Numbered from the stretch's first letter, positions 48,121-59,357 are shown. The stretch: DNA of 64,000 nucleotides from Nematocida parisii ERTm1 (GCF_000250985.1 NW_013524647.1:1-64000); one strand, 5' to 3'. Notes: generated from the letters alone by a model not told the origin. Made by a program: numbers and translations.

Positions 48121-48972
48121 AATGCAATAAACTCTATATAATTTTTATATGGTACTTGATTTTTATAATTCGAATATATTTTTAGTATAATTTATAGAAT
48201 TTCTGGTGCTGCAAAATATTAAAACCTCTTCATATTTATATTTCTGAAGGAGTTTAGAATTTCAAATTATGTAAAGAAAAATGTATATATTTTTTTAATA
48301 ACTCTTGAGTTATATACAAAATATACACAGTGCGCTATTGTTTTCAGATGAATAATTTGGATTCAAAATAATAGTATGAAATATAAACAGGTACTTAGAT
48401 TAAACAATCGGAAATAAAACTAGAAATTATGTACAACAAGATAAATATAGCAGAAATGTGTTTATACACATAAAATGGTAAGAAATATAACCCAAATAGC
48501 TGCAATAGTATAAAATAGATATAAAAACATAAAGTGCTAAATAATTTATGGGCTGTTTAATTATAGATACCACTATCTACTACAGATGAACTTTAGATTG
48601 TTAGTCTTTTATTTTTACCTTCGCTTATATTCTACACAATCTCTTTTTAATTAAAAAGTATGGCTATTTAAGCCTAAAAAACTCCAACTCGATCATTTAA
48701 ATGTATTTATTTAAATTAAACTATAAAAATAACCCAAGCACACAACCAAAACAATAAATATATTAGAATTCGGGTTATATATGAGTATAGTTATGGTATT
48801 TAATGTGAACTATGCATGATTTATTAAAAATAAAATATTATTTATGCCTTACATTTAATGTAAATTAAATTCTTATATAAATATATCCAGCCAATCCTTT
48901 ATATAACCAGAATAAGAAATGTTAATATAACATAAATACTTCTTTTTACTTTTATGCCATTATATAAATCCA
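48121..48972. other. Gap with the 51-base repeat and TTCGGGTTA
   Basis: 850 AT-rich bases between convergent genes. Holds TTCGGGTTA at 48769-48777, the variant ATAACCCAAATAG near 48487, repeat copy 2 (48804-48854), and a TGTATATA at about 48291 in the 3' region of the TOG gene (a possible PUF site, unremarkable in AT-rich DNA). Confidence 0.5.
48804..48854. repeat. Dispersed 51-base repeat, copy 2
   Basis: Same 51 bases as 9271-9321 with about two differences (start TGTGAACTATG, end TTTATGCCTTACAT), downstream of the minus-strand membrane-protein gene that follows. Confidence 0.75.
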
Positions 48973-49527
48973 TCAACTATTATAGCATAGAGAACCAGGC
49001 ATAAATATATAGGATCCAAACGCCATTATAACAAAATATAACCACCACGCACAAGCAGCTAGAATAGTTATCATAAACATAGAGAACAAAAGAAATATAT
49101 TTTTCTTATGAGATGCTTCATGGTTTAAAACACTCTTCTTTTTAAGTCCCCCTTTTAAATATATTCTTAGTATTTGAAATAAGAAGCCAGACCAGGCGAA
49201 TGCAGATAGTATGCATGCGAATTGCATGATTATTATTGTTACTAAAGCATGCCCATTAGGACAAAATGAACGTGCTGTCAAGAGAATAAGTGCTAATATA
49301 CTGCAGAGAATATTATTCGGTATAATATTTTTTTGGTATGCATTTTGTTCATTTTCATCCCGAAGCAGTCTAGTATCTTGTAGCTTTATATCCATAAACG
49401 CTACGTACATTTTTGTGACTAATGGTCTAATCATGAAAGAGCCAATAACTGAACTCGAAAGAACAATTTCAGCAAAACAGACCAGCCATATAATATCAGA
49501 GAGATTAAAAATGGGCCTAAGCATCAT
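48973..49527 (-). CDS. Multi-pass membrane protein, possibly the intact part of a decayed gene
   Basis: The open frame reaches a GTG at 49554; the first ATGs are at 49527/49524 (MMLRPIFNLSDIIW). About six hydrophobic segments (IIWLVCFAEIVLSSSVIG, ILCSILALILLTA, VTIIIMQFACILSAFAW, NIFLLFSMFMITILAACAWW and others) with a hydrophilic Asp/Glu/Arg loop (LLRDENEQNAYQKN). Upstream, the same frame continues as coding-like sequence interrupted by two TAA codons (see 49528-49863), so the N-terminus of the original protein is probably lost and this ORF may be non-functional. Layout resembles 14898-15592. No family recognised. Confidence 0.5.
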   Translation of the reverse strand: MMLRPIFNLSDIIWLVCFAEIVLSSSVIGSFMIRPLVTKMYVAFMDIKLQDTRLLRDENEQNAYQKNIIPNNILCSILALILLTARSFCPNGHALVTIIIMQFACILSAFAWSGFLFQILRIYLKGGLKKKSVLNHEASHKKNIFLLFSMFMITILAACAWWLYFVIMAFGSYIFMPGSLCYNS

Positions 49528-49863
49528 GATCAAGAATCCAATCACTAAATGCACGAAAATATTCTTGAAGGCTTATAGTATAAGAACCAAATCATTAAGA
49601 TAAAATGGAGCAAATTGACTATTTGCCACTGGTTCTGGTAGAACAACTGGATTATATTGATTTAATGGTTCTTCAGAATATATTCTACTATCTATTTTTT
49701 GTTGACACTTCGCATGTTCATTATAATTTTAGTTGTTCATAGATTCTTTAGTTTCATTGGCAGTTATAGTGCTAAATTCTTTTTCATTGTCTATGTTTCT
49801 TTATCTGCATCGGAAGATAAAAAACTGTTTTCGTTATAGTATGGCTTAAATAAAAATTATTCT
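49528..49863 (-). pseudogene. Decayed 5' coding remnant of the adjacent membrane protein gene
   Basis: Reading the minus strand in the frame of 48973-49527 gives protein-like sequence upstream of the start: NEKEFSTITANETKESMNN, a TAA (49729-49731), then EEPLNQYNPVVLPEPVANSQ and FYLNDLVLIL, another TAA (49573-49575), then AFKNIFVHLVIGF, which runs straight into the ORF. A third stop (49801-49803) and a probable frame change lie before FKPYYNENSFLSSDADKET in the next frame. The hydrophobic segment crosses the second stop, which fits decay of a formerly continuous gene better than chance. Confidence 0.5.
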
Positions 49864-50356
49864 TTCTTTATAGATTAGAATAGCCTTATTTATATTTCGA
49901 ATCAATCAGAATGACAAATATTTTTAATTTATAGCTTTTAGTTAGTTTGAGCTAATAATTTTATTCATTTCTAGAGAATTTTCACATAAATGTTTGTACA
50001 GGGCATTGTGCAGTGATAGGCATAATCGGGAGATGTATTATTATATAAAATATACATAGATAAGTGTAAATCAAGAAAAATTTACATACTGGACTTTTAT
50101 CACAAATGGTCTATTTCTAGTTACACTCTCATATAACCCGAATGTAAGAATAGAAGAGATACAAACCGCTATTTGGATTATTCATTTATATTCTGTTTTG
50201 TGCCTGGGGCCTGTATTTATATATTTTTAGTAGCGGTTTCTTTCTGAGCATACACAAAAATAAGCTAAAATAGCAAATTGTACTGGGACTTGAGTGTTTC
50301 ATGCTAATTTTGTTTTTTCATTTAACCCGAAAAATCTTTACTGCAAATTATTTAGA
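49864..50356. other. Intergenic region upstream of Imp4
   Basis: Contains TAACCCGAA at 50134-50142 and at 50323-50331, the latter ending 25 bases before the Imp4 ATG. No gene seen. Confidence 0.5.
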
Positions 50357-51379
50357 ATGTTACTGGACAGAAAATTGCGCAGAGAAAGAAGAGAGTGGAT
50401 GGATTCTGTGAGAGCAGAGGAAAGACGCCTTGAATCAAAAAAGAGAAAGGAACTTCTGTATAAATCATACGAAAGAGATGTTGTTGTGCCAAAAGAAATA
50501 CGTAACGAGATTGACGAGGATAAGCTAACTGCCGAGGAGGCACTTCAAGATGCAATTTATGCATTTGAGAGCGGGGAAAAGGAGGATGAGTTTTCAAATA
50601 CAGAGGCCCGGCCAATTATTACAACGTCAAGATCGCCATCTGATCCGCTTGTTAGATTTGCTAAAGCGCTAAAGAACATTTTGCCAAATGCAGAAAAGCT
50701 TAACAGAGGAAAACATATGATACAGGAGTTAGTACAGGGCGCAATAAAAAACAACCATACTGATCTTATAATGGTAAATGAGCACAGTGGTGTTCCATCA
50801 TCGCTGATTATATCGCATCTGCCGCATGGGCCAACTACGTATTTCAGCATACACCACCCAAACATTGACACAGAAGAGCCAATGAGCACAGCTGCGCCTG
50901 CAGTTGTTTTTGACAACTTTACAACGCCACTTGGTCTGCGTGTGAAAAGAATTCTGTCATCTCTTTTCCCCCAGCTGCCGGGGAGAGAGAAGCCAAAGAG
51001 AATGGTGAGCTTTATTAATAGGGAGGACAGCATACTGTTTACACAGTTCAAGACCTCATTCAAACAGGGCGAGGTTGAGTTGCAAAAAATATGCCCACAG
51101 TTCACGCTAAAGCTGTACGAGATTCGGGCTGGTACTCTGGACATGACATATGCAGAAAAAGAGTTTGTCTTCCGGCCATATCTTAATACAGCAAGAAAAA
51201 AGTTCTATTTGGGAGAGGAGACGGATGATGTTCCGCAGGAGCAGCCAGAAGAGAAAAAAGAGAAACCTGCTAAAGACGGAGAAGAGAAGAAAAAGACAGG
51301 CAGCAAAGACAGAAAAAAGGTTGATGATAGAAGCATGTGGCAGAGAAGACTTAGCAGAGAAAGCCAAAGAACGCGATAA
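50357..51379 (+). CDS. IMP4: Imp4 (Brix-domain U3 snoRNP protein), 340 aa
   Basis: The frame is open upstream to 50294, but ATG 50357 (MLLDRKLRRERREWM) matches the Imp4 start. The Brix domain is plain: PIITTSRSPSDPLVRFAKAL, KNILPNAEKLNRGKHMIQEL, TDLIMVNEHSGVPSSLIISH, LPHGPTTYFS, FDNFTTPLGLRVKRIL, and near the end of the domain YEIRAGTLDM and RPYLNTARKKFYL. Imp4 works with Imp3 and Mpp10 in the SSU processome to load U3 snoRNA on pre-18S rRNA. The Lys/Glu-rich C-terminal tail (about residues 285-340) is longer than in yeast Imp4. The next gene (Derlin) begins 45 bases after the stop on the same strand. Confidence 0.93.
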   Translation: MLLDRKLRRERREWMDSVRAEERRLESKKRKELLYKSYERDVVVPKEIRNEIDEDKLTAEEALQDAIYAFESGEKEDEFSNTEARPIITTSRSPSDPLVRFAKALKNILPNAEKLNRGKHMIQELVQGAIKNNHTDLIMVNEHSGVPSSLIISHLPHGPTTYFSIHHPNIDTEEPMSTAAPAVVFDNFTTPLGLRVKRILSSLFPQLPGREKPKRMVSFINREDSILFTQFKTSFKQGEVELQKICPQFTLKLYEIRAGTLDMTYAEKEFVFRPYLNTARKKFYLGEETDDVPQEQPEEKKEKPAKDGEEKKKTGSKDRKKVDDRSMWQRRLSRESQRTR

Positions 51380-51424
51380 GGCACTATTAATAGATATATA
51401 ATTGTTTATTTTATTTTTATTGAA

Positions 51425-52132
51425 ATGCAAATTGAGTCTCATATTGTACAATTCTATAAATCTATCCCAATAGTCAGCAGAACTCTGTTCACAATAAGCA
51501 TGGGGCAGACTGTGCTTACATACTTAGATATAATCAGTCCATACAATCTTATATATTCATTCCCCCATATAAAGCAGCTCGAGCTGTGGAGGGTTGTAAC
51601 TGCGTTTTTCTACTGGGGCCCTGCCACACTTGACACTTTAGTGCATCACTTCTTTATGCTGAAATACTGCATTATGATGGAAGAGGCAGGAAGCAATCCA
51701 GCAGAGTTTCTGTATATGATTCTTGTAGGAATGGCACAAATTCTAGTGTTTGCAACTGCACTTGGGCTGCAGAGACTTTCTAGTATATTATCAACATATA
51801 TTATTTATGTATGGAGCAGGAAAAACCCTCTTATTGTAGTGCAGTATATGGGTCTGTTCAGCCTACCAGCACATTACATACCTTGGATTATGTTTATATT
51901 CTCATACCTGGCAGAAAGGTCTCTTCCAATAAATGATCTAATTGGGATTTTGACAGGGCATGTGTACTTCTACTTTAAAACAGTCTACATAAAAACAAAC
52001 CCAGGAAGTGACCCGCTGGCAACGCCGCAGTTTCTTAAAAATCTGTTTATAAAAAGAAAAGCACAACCCACCCAGTCCGAAAGGCCTGCAGGCACAAGAA
52101 GGCCAACAACACTCGCAGATTTAGAGGAATAA
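51425..52132 (+). CDS. DER1: Derlin (Der1-like ER membrane protein), 235 aa
   Basis: ATG 51425, 45 bases behind Imp4. Derlin features: an N-terminal amphipathic stretch (SHIVQFYKSIPIVSRTLFT), the family block YSFPHIKQLELWRVVTAFFY with the WR motif, then WGPATLDTLVHHFFMLKYCI followed by MEEAG, and four to six membrane segments. The C-terminal tail has Pro/Arg/Thr (RPAGTRRPTT) and no catalytic rhomboid residues, as expected for this pseudoprotease family. Derlins help move misfolded proteins out of the ER for degradation (ERAD). An E2 enzyme and a proteasome subunit of the same pathway are in this window but not in an operon-like order. Confidence 0.85.
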   Translation: MQIESHIVQFYKSIPIVSRTLFTISMGQTVLTYLDIISPYNLIYSFPHIKQLELWRVVTAFFYWGPATLDTLVHHFFMLKYCIMMEEAGSNPAEFLYMILVGMAQILVFATALGLQRLSSILSTYIIYVWSRKNPLIVVQYMGLFSLPAHYIPWIMFIFSYLAERSLPINDLIGILTGHVYFYFKTVYIKTNPGSDPLATPQFLKNLFIKRKAQPTQSERPAGTRRPTTLADLEE

Positions 52133-52523
52133 GTACGTGTGTTAATAGCACTGGATGTAAAACCTAGGTGGTATGGGCAATAAAGCTGCTAATACTCGCA
52201 CATTGCCATTATATATGCAAAAGATCTTTTCATATATTTTATACCTAGGTAAGCAGGCATAAAAATCAGGAAAAACTGGCTAGACAGAAAAATAAAGCAT
52301 GTTCCAGAATATTTTAAATTTCTCTATTGTTTTTCGGGTTATTTTGGTGGATGTGATTTCTTCCCACCAACGGCGCAAGGCGCTTACGAATGGTACACTG
52401 CGCGCATACCACTTCATAGTAGAACATATGGAGCAATAATAAAGCGTGTGCAGTTTCGTTATGTAAATGAGATAGGATATAGAACTGGATTGTAATATAC
52501 ATTTTATTTTTATTGTTCACGCA
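52133..52523. other. Gap upstream of Spt5
   Basis: Contains TTCGGGTTA at 52333-52341 about 180 bases before the Spt5 ATG. Otherwise unremarkable. Confidence 0.45.
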
Positions 52524-54182
52524 ATGGTAAAGAGAAAGCATGTAGTAGATTCTGATAGTGAAGAAGAGTTCAAAGCAACCAAGTTTGTAGATGTTGAAGC
52601 GTCTGAGGACGAGCCATCGGAGGATGAAAGCATGAACTCCTTTATAAATGAGCTAGCAGAGGATGTAGAGGCAGCAGAGGAGGAGGAAGAAGAGCCAGAA
52701 GAGCAGGCAGAATATGCAGAGGAGAGCGGGGAAGAGGAAGATTTACATGACTTTGAAGAGTATACAAAAACAGTGGAAGAGAGATACAAAGCAGTGGATG
52801 CAATGGAGGTCGAAGAAATACCGCAGCAGCTGCTTTTGCCAACAGATAAGTCTCCAAAGCTGTGGCTTATTCGATGCACTCCTGCCAAAGAGAAGCAGAT
52901 TGTTCTGTCGATCATCAGAAAGGCCATCTTGAATAAGTTAAATATAACTGCCGCACTCACAAACGAGCTAGTGAAGGGATACATATATGTAGAGGCGTAC
53001 CAGAAACAGCAAGTGCTGCAGGCAATAGATGGAATATTTGGTGCGTTTAAAACTAACATAACACAGATACCAAATAAGGAGATGGCAGATGTTCTGTACA
53101 TACCAGAGCTAGATCCAGTTATCTATAAGGAAGGAAATTATCTGCGGGTAGTAAAAGGAGTTCATTCAGGAGAAATCGCCAAAATTGACTCGCTTGGCAC
53201 AGGAAAGGACAAAATAATGGTTATGCTGGTTCCAAAGATAAATCATAAGCATAAGCTGTTTAATCCAAATGACTTTAACAAATCTGAAATATATAAAATG
53301 TCTAAGAGCACCTGGGTGTATAAAAAGGAAATGTATAAAGACGGGCATTTGCTTAAGGGGTTGCCCATATCCTATCTAGCTGCAACTCCAGCGGTCACAA
53401 AAGAGGAAAAAAAGTGGTTTGATACGGCAGAGAATAAAAAGATAGCAGGAGTGCTGTTTGTTAAGGATGAGGTTGTAGAGATCGTGTATGGTGGATTAAA
53501 AGGCGCGATTGGAAAGGTATTGAGTGTTGGCGAGGAGGATGCGCTCATCAAGATAGGAGACAAAAAAATAAAAGTTTCATTGTCAGAAATACGTAAAAAG
53601 TATGCAATAGGAGATGAGGTGCTTGTTGTATCAGGAAGAAAGCGAGGGAAGTGTGGGTTTATTGTGGGGATAGAGGGCAATAAGCTTATGATAGGAATCA
53701 ACAACTTTACCGATGAAATAGAGGCGGAAATAGAGGAGGTTAAGCTAAGCTCTGTCCCAGATGCACCAAAAGAAACAGAAAAGGCACCGGGTAAGATAGC
53801 CACCCGGACTAAAAGAGACCCACTTGTTGATAGGCAGGGTGAAATAACTGCAGGAGAATACAAAGGAAAGCGGGGAACTATCAAGGATGTGCTACCAAAT
53901 GCGTATAGAATACAGCTGATAACCTCCTTGAAGTGTATATCTGTAAAGAAGTCTGATTTCGAGATACACAAGAGGAACTCAGCACCGCAGATGAGAGAGA
54001 CTGATCAGTTTGAAAAAGAAGAAATGCTTAATAGCATAACACAGGACAAAAATAGAACATACTCAGATGACGAGGACAGCAGCACAACTCCCGTCCAGGA
54101 TGAAGGCACGCCTTTAATAGAATCAGAGGTGTATACTCCAACCAAGCCAATTAACTCTTATAGCTTTTCAGACGAAGAGTAA
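52524..54182 (+). CDS. SPT5: Spt5 transcription elongation factor, 552 aa
   Basis: ATG 52524. An acidic N-terminus (about residues 10-80) is followed by the NGN domain (LWLIRCTPAKEKQIVLSIIR with KGYIYVEAYQKQQVLQAI) and KOW motifs (for example YLRVVKGVHSGEIAKI, VVEIVYGGLKGAIGKVL, EVLVVSGRKRGKCGFIVG and ITAGEYKGKRGTIKDV). Spt5 with Spt4 clamps RNA polymerase II and supports elongation. Only half of yeast length (1063): KOW domains are fewer and the C-terminal repeat region is reduced to a short Ser/Thr/Pro tail (TTPVQDEGTP, TPTKP). Confidence 0.92.
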   Translation: MVKRKHVVDSDSEEEFKATKFVDVEASEDEPSEDESMNSFINELAEDVEAAEEEEEEPEEQAEYAEESGEEEDLHDFEEYTKTVEERYKAVDAMEVEEIPQQLLLPTDKSPKLWLIRCTPAKEKQIVLSIIRKAILNKLNITAALTNELVKGYIYVEAYQKQQVLQAIDGIFGAFKTNITQIPNKEMADVLYIPELDPVIYKEGNYLRVVKGVHSGEIAKIDSLGTGKDKIMVMLVPKINHKHKLFNPNDFNKSEIYKMSKSTWVYKKEMYKDGHLLKGLPISYLAATPAVTKEEKKWFDTAENKKIAGVLFVKDEVVEIVYGGLKGAIGKVLSVGEEDALIKIGDKKIKVSLSEIRKKYAIGDEVLVVSGRKRGKCGFIVGIEGNKLMIGINNFTDEIEAEIEEVKLSSVPDAPKETEKAPGKIATRTKRDPLVDRQGEITAGEYKGKRGTIKDVLPNAYRIQLITSLKCISVKKSDFEIHKRNSAPQMRETDQFEKEEMLNSITQDKNRTYSDDEDSSTTPVQDEGTPLIESEVYTPTKPINSYSFSDEE

Positions 54183-55302
<1,120 letters not shown>

Positions 55303-55400
55303 GGGGTGCCCTACAGGAAATAAATGATGTTTGCTACCGGCATTTTTGGTGTTTTTAGTCCTTTCAGTTTAATAGTAGAATTTGAGAGTGTTTTGTTTTT

Positions 55401-56996
55401 ATGGATAATCCAGACAAAATATTCAGAGAGCCGTGGGGATCGCAGATCCAGCAGGGAAGGAGTGCCCAAGAAGAAACCATCCGCAAAACAGAGGCTGCGT
55501 GGGCCCGCGCGCAGGATGCTCTTCCTAAAGCGCAGGAAGCGCTTGAAGAAATAAGAACTGCTGCTAAAGAAATATCCAGAATAAAAGAAACAATGGAGGA
55601 TGCAAAGGAAGATATTGTGCGAATTGAAGGATTAACAGAGGAAGTTGAAAAGGAAATAAGAATAAAAAGAGAGGCACTTGATATACTTGATAATATTGTA
55701 GATAGCATAAAAATATCAAAGGATGAGATGCAGGCCTTGGAAGAGCCAATATTCACAACTGCGCAAGAAATAGCTAAAATAGAAGAGGCTCTACACAAAG
55801 TTGATAAGTGTTTAGGAATAAAGGATGAAAGAATTCTGTCAATTCGGCTGGTTCAAGAAAGACAGAAGGTATTCCAGGGAGTGTCTACTAGGTTTGAAAA
55901 AAAGACAAGAGAGTTCATTCTTAAGGTATGCTTAAGAAATAAAAAAACACCAACAGAGGTGCATGATTTTATGGGAAGATACACCGAAATAATAAACTAC
56001 CTGGTAAGAAAAGGTGTATTTGAAGAGTGCCTGCGCGCATACACTGCAACTATATCCAAGTTGCACCGGGCCTGTATTCTGAACAAGGTAGAAGATATCG
56101 CAAAACCATTCAAAAAATCCAAAAACATACTAGAATTTAACGGAAAGATAGAGCCTGCTATCATATTGCTAATACAGCTGATGTATTCTCTTGTAGCAAC
56201 TGAAGAGTACTTTTTGTCAGAGATATTTACTATGAACGGGAGCGGGGCAAACACAAACATACTTCGAGACATATTTATACCGGCAGAGCAGGAGCTACTT
56301 GCGCTGCCTGGCATTCTGTACAACTATGGGTATGAGGTTGGGGTGATTAATCTTTTAGCAAGCAAATTCGAGTGGCCTGCCACTCCTAGCAATACGCCAT
56401 CAGAAAAAACAGCTGCACATAAAATAAGTGGGCTAATTTCACAGATAAAGAAGAAAGTGCATGAATTGAAAGAAACATACCTTAAAAACATGAAAAAGAT
56501 CATATCAAAAGAGTACTCAAAGGAGGGTGCAATAGAGCTAGACAGAACATTCTATAATACGGTAGATGTATCAGTGGTTCCATCTGTAAATACTGAAGTG
56601 CTAAAGCTAAATTTAACATACTCCAGCAAAGTAAGCGCACAAGCAGAAAGAGTTTACCAGGTAGTAAAAAGAGCCTCTATTCTTGGATCTATCCAGGCGC
56701 ACTGTTTAGAAAATAAACAGCTGTATGAATCCAACGTAAATTCCCTTTTAGATGAGGAAATAGAGAAAACAACGAGCAATCTGCTATATCTCGCAGAGAA
56801 CAAAGTATTTGAAAAAGAAAAGCTTTCTAGTATAGTTAAAAGAACAAAGGAAATAATGGACCTATTAAATAACGTAGAAGATCCATTGGGAAATAGGCTG
56901 CAGGTTGCATTTAAAGACATGGTTTTATCCAAGGCAAATTTCCACCAAAGAAATGATATAGCTGCAGTTTTAACAGCCAATAAGAAAGATAACTGA
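55401..56996 (+). CDS. SEC3: Sec3/EXOC1-like exocyst subunit, 531 aa
   Basis: ATG 55401. Residues about 20-130 are a long coiled coil rich in Glu/Lys/Ala. The part after it (about 145-270) matches the Sec3/EXOC1 pattern by eye: RLVQERQKVFQGVSTRFEKK, then RYTEIINYLVRKGVFEECLR, AYTATISKLHRACI and MYSLVATEEYFLSEIFTMNG. In EXOC1 the similar segments sit in the same order. The remaining helical C-terminal half would be the helical-rod domain. No Sec3 PH domain is present, so the protein would lack the lipid-binding N-terminus. Sec3 marks sites of exocytosis. A different coiled-coil tethering protein remains possible. Confidence 0.55.
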   Translation: MDNPDKIFREPWGSQIQQGRSAQEETIRKTEAAWARAQDALPKAQEALEEIRTAAKEISRIKETMEDAKEDIVRIEGLTEEVEKEIRIKREALDILDNIVDSIKISKDEMQALEEPIFTTAQEIAKIEEALHKVDKCLGIKDERILSIRLVQERQKVFQGVSTRFEKKTREFILKVCLRNKKTPTEVHDFMGRYTEIINYLVRKGVFEECLRAYTATISKLHRACILNKVEDIAKPFKKSKNILEFNGKIEPAIILLIQLMYSLVATEEYFLSEIFTMNGSGANTNILRDIFIPAEQELLALPGILYNYGYEVGVINLLASKFEWPATPSNTPSEKTAAHKISGLISQIKKKVHELKETYLKNMKKIISKEYSKEGAIELDRTFYNTVDVSVVPSVNTEVLKLNLTYSSKVSAQAERVYQVVKRASILGSIQAHCLENKQLYESNVNSLLDEEIEKTTSNLLYLAENKVFEKEKLSSIVKRTKEIMDLLNNVEDPLGNRLQVAFKDMVLSKANFHQRNDIAAVLTANKKDN

Positions 56997-57449
56997 TCTG
57001 TAAATAAAAGAGTGTGGTGGATTCAGAATTATTATCTGGATTTTCCAATCTCATTAGGCAGAGTAATATTGGCAAAGTGCCTTAACAGGAAGAATATACA
57101 TAATAAAGTGCACATACTCCAAGTCTATATATATGCTAATTATTATTAAAGACCACCAGCTATTTGGATCCTGTATGAACCAGGGCTTTATTCTAATGGA
57201 ACTGCATGCGTTCTTCATTCTCTTTGTAGTGGTGGTATTTATTAAAGACTATTCGAATTAAATTATAAATGGGTGAGTATACACATTATTTCTTTGGGTA
57301 ATGCCAAGTGGTTTGCATAATATGGTGCTTAGAATTTTATTCCCTTTATTTCTATTATATGCCACGGCTTTCAAGCCTAGTGTTTCTATACGATTCCATC
57401 TTGCCCGGTGGAATAATTAGTGATTTAGTAATTTCTTTTTCTTTCTTGT
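56997..57449. other. Gap upstream of the kinesin
   Basis: 450 bases; contains the 43-codon frame at 57133-57264 (listed) and T-rich sequence just before the kinesin ATG. Confidence 0.45.
57133..57264 (+). CDS. Possible small tail-anchored peptide, 43 aa
   Basis: ATG 57133 to TAA 57264. The predicted peptide has a polar start and a hydrophobic C-terminal stretch (ELHAFFILFVVVVFI) ending in charged KDYSN, as small tail-anchored membrane proteins do. The frame is richer in G+C than its flanks and lies in a gap between two same-strand genes. No family recognised. Confidence 0.3.
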
Positions 57450-58877
57450 ATGGGAGTGGAGTCTACTTCAATTAAGAGTATCCTTCGTGTTCGACCACCG
57501 CACAAAGACAAAAGACTACGAGTAAAGGACAGAGCGGTTTATGTAGATAAGAATGACCAGGAGGAGCTGTCTTTTCTTTTTGACGCCGCGTACAAAAGCA
57601 ATAGCACGCAAGAGGATATATACCATGACATAGAGGCGTACTTAGACAACATAGCAAGAGGAATAAACACATCAATACTTGCCTATGGTGCCACGGGCTC
57701 TGGCAAGACATACACAATGTGCGGGTCTTCAGAGAATCCAGGTATTATTCCAAGAATAGCGGCAGACCTATTTGGAAGGTACACAGAGACTCTTTCTGTT
57801 CTGTTCAAGGTTCAGATTGAAATGTCCTACATTGAAATATATAATGAAAAGGTGTACGATCTTCTCGCAGAAGAGCCCGTCTCTCTTCCTGTAAGAGAAG
57901 ACTCGCACGGGAAGGTGGTGATACAGGGCGTTTTGGAAGAAAAGGTGAGAAATAAGAATGATTTCGAAAGTCTATTCAAAAAAGGTGGGCAAAGAAGAAA
58001 GCAGCGAAAAACTCTTTTAAACACAGAAAGCAGCAGAAGTCATGCGATTGTAACCCTTTTTGTCACTCTTTCTACGGAGTCCACAATGGTCAGAACAAAA
58101 ATAAATCTAGTTGACCTGGCGGGCAGCGAAAACAACAAAAGAACAGGGAATGAGGGCATGAGCATGGTAGAAAGTGCAAGCATAAACAGAAGCCTTTTTG
58201 TACTGAATAAAGTAATTGAGAGTCTGGGAAAAGGCAACGCGCGGATTCCGTACAGGGACAGCAAGCTGACAAGAATACTCCAAGACTCTCTTGGCGGCCT
58301 AAGTGACTGTGCCCTTATTGTAAACATCCAGGGGGACTCTTCAGCGGAAACAGTCAGCACACTTGCATTCTCCGGAAAAAGTAGGAAAGTCAAGCTAAAG
58401 CCACAGAGTGAAAAAATAGCGTTTAACAAATGGACAAGTATAGTCAAGGAAAAGACGCTTTCCCAATCCAGACTGCCCACTAGAGGGTACTCTGGCGACG
58501 GAACCTTTCCGGGCGGAAAACGAATTAAAGGCAGCATGCCATTAGGGTTTAATAGAAGCTATGAAAACCATGATTCAAATAATAATACAGAAAGAAGAGA
58601 GGAGAAGAAGACAAGCAAAAAATCTACACTATCCCACAACAAAAACGAACCAAAGGAAAAGAAAAGAACTGCAAAGCATTGCAAAAAGCAGAGCATAGAG
58701 ATTGTTTTAGAGATTGTAAATAGTGGAGATTTTCTGCGAATAAAATCTCTTCCTATGATAGGAGATCAAAGGGCAGAAAAGATTATAAAGTATGCACAGA
58801 AGAAACCAATTACAGATATCAATGAGCTACTTCTGGCAGGAATTACAAAGAAAATACTTGCTAATCTGGTGTTTTAG
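57450..58877 (+). CDS. Kinesin-10 (Kid/KIF22)-like chromosome motor, 475 aa
   Basis: ATG 57450. The N-terminal motor domain (about residues 8-310) has the P-loop YGATGSGKTYTM, switch I NTESSRSHAI and switch II VDLAGSE, followed by NRSLFVLNKVIESLGKG and YRDSKLTRILQDSLGG. After a Lys/Ser-rich linker (about 320-420) the C-terminus carries a helix-hairpin-helix: IKSLPMIGDQRAEKIIKYAQ, then ITDINELLLAG. This motor plus C-terminal HhH layout is that of kinesin-10 (Kid/KIF22), a plus-end chromokinesin that pushes chromosome arms and binds DNA through its HhH. The motor domain is compact and no long coiled coil is present, so it may be monomeric. Confidence 0.8.
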   Translation: MGVESTSIKSILRVRPPHKDKRLRVKDRAVYVDKNDQEELSFLFDAAYKSNSTQEDIYHDIEAYLDNIARGINTSILAYGATGSGKTYTMCGSSENPGIIPRIAADLFGRYTETLSVLFKVQIEMSYIEIYNEKVYDLLAEEPVSLPVREDSHGKVVIQGVLEEKVRNKNDFESLFKKGGQRRKQRKTLLNTESSRSHAIVTLFVTLSTESTMVRTKINLVDLAGSENNKRTGNEGMSMVESASINRSLFVLNKVIESLGKGNARIPYRDSKLTRILQDSLGGLSDCALIVNIQGDSSAETVSTLAFSGKSRKVKLKPQSEKIAFNKWTSIVKEKTLSQSRLPTRGYSGDGTFPGGKRIKGSMPLGFNRSYENHDSNNNTERREEKKTSKKSTLSHNKNEPKEKKRTAKHCKKQSIEIVLEIVNSGDFLRIKSLPMIGDQRAEKIIKYAQKKPITDINELLLAGITKKILANLVF

Positions 58878-59357
58878 CTAATACTTTAAACGAATAAATG
58901 CGCATGCATTCTGTTTTAGTTTGGTTTATTTTTATATAATATCATTATACACTATTATTAATACGTTTATTTCGGGTTATGTTCACAAAACTATGTTATA
59001 TAACAAAAAATTCTATGTGTGTACTCTAAACTATATTTAACAAATGATTTTAGTTTTCGGATATTTATATAAAATAAGAACTTTCTGGTTATTCGTATAA
59101 AGAAGGGAATATTTATTCTATTTGTAAGTAATTGTGCGCAGAAGAAGAAAAGATAAGAGCCCATGCGTATTTGTTGTTTTCATGTGAGAACACATCATTT
59201 TAGATATTTAGGTAAACGCGTGGGTATAACAGAAAATAATATGAAATCAGCAATGCATGGCTGTACTATGGAGTGTTTGAAAATGCGGGGGGATTTTTTT
59301 ATTCACTATGTACAGAGCCACAACAAACATAATTTAAATAGAACTGACACTTTTTAT
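58878..59357. other. Gap between convergent genes
   Basis: Contains TTCGGGTTA at 58971-58979. An 89-codon frame at 59163-59432 is not called because it overlaps the end of the Ste12 gene and has no family signal. Confidence 0.45.
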
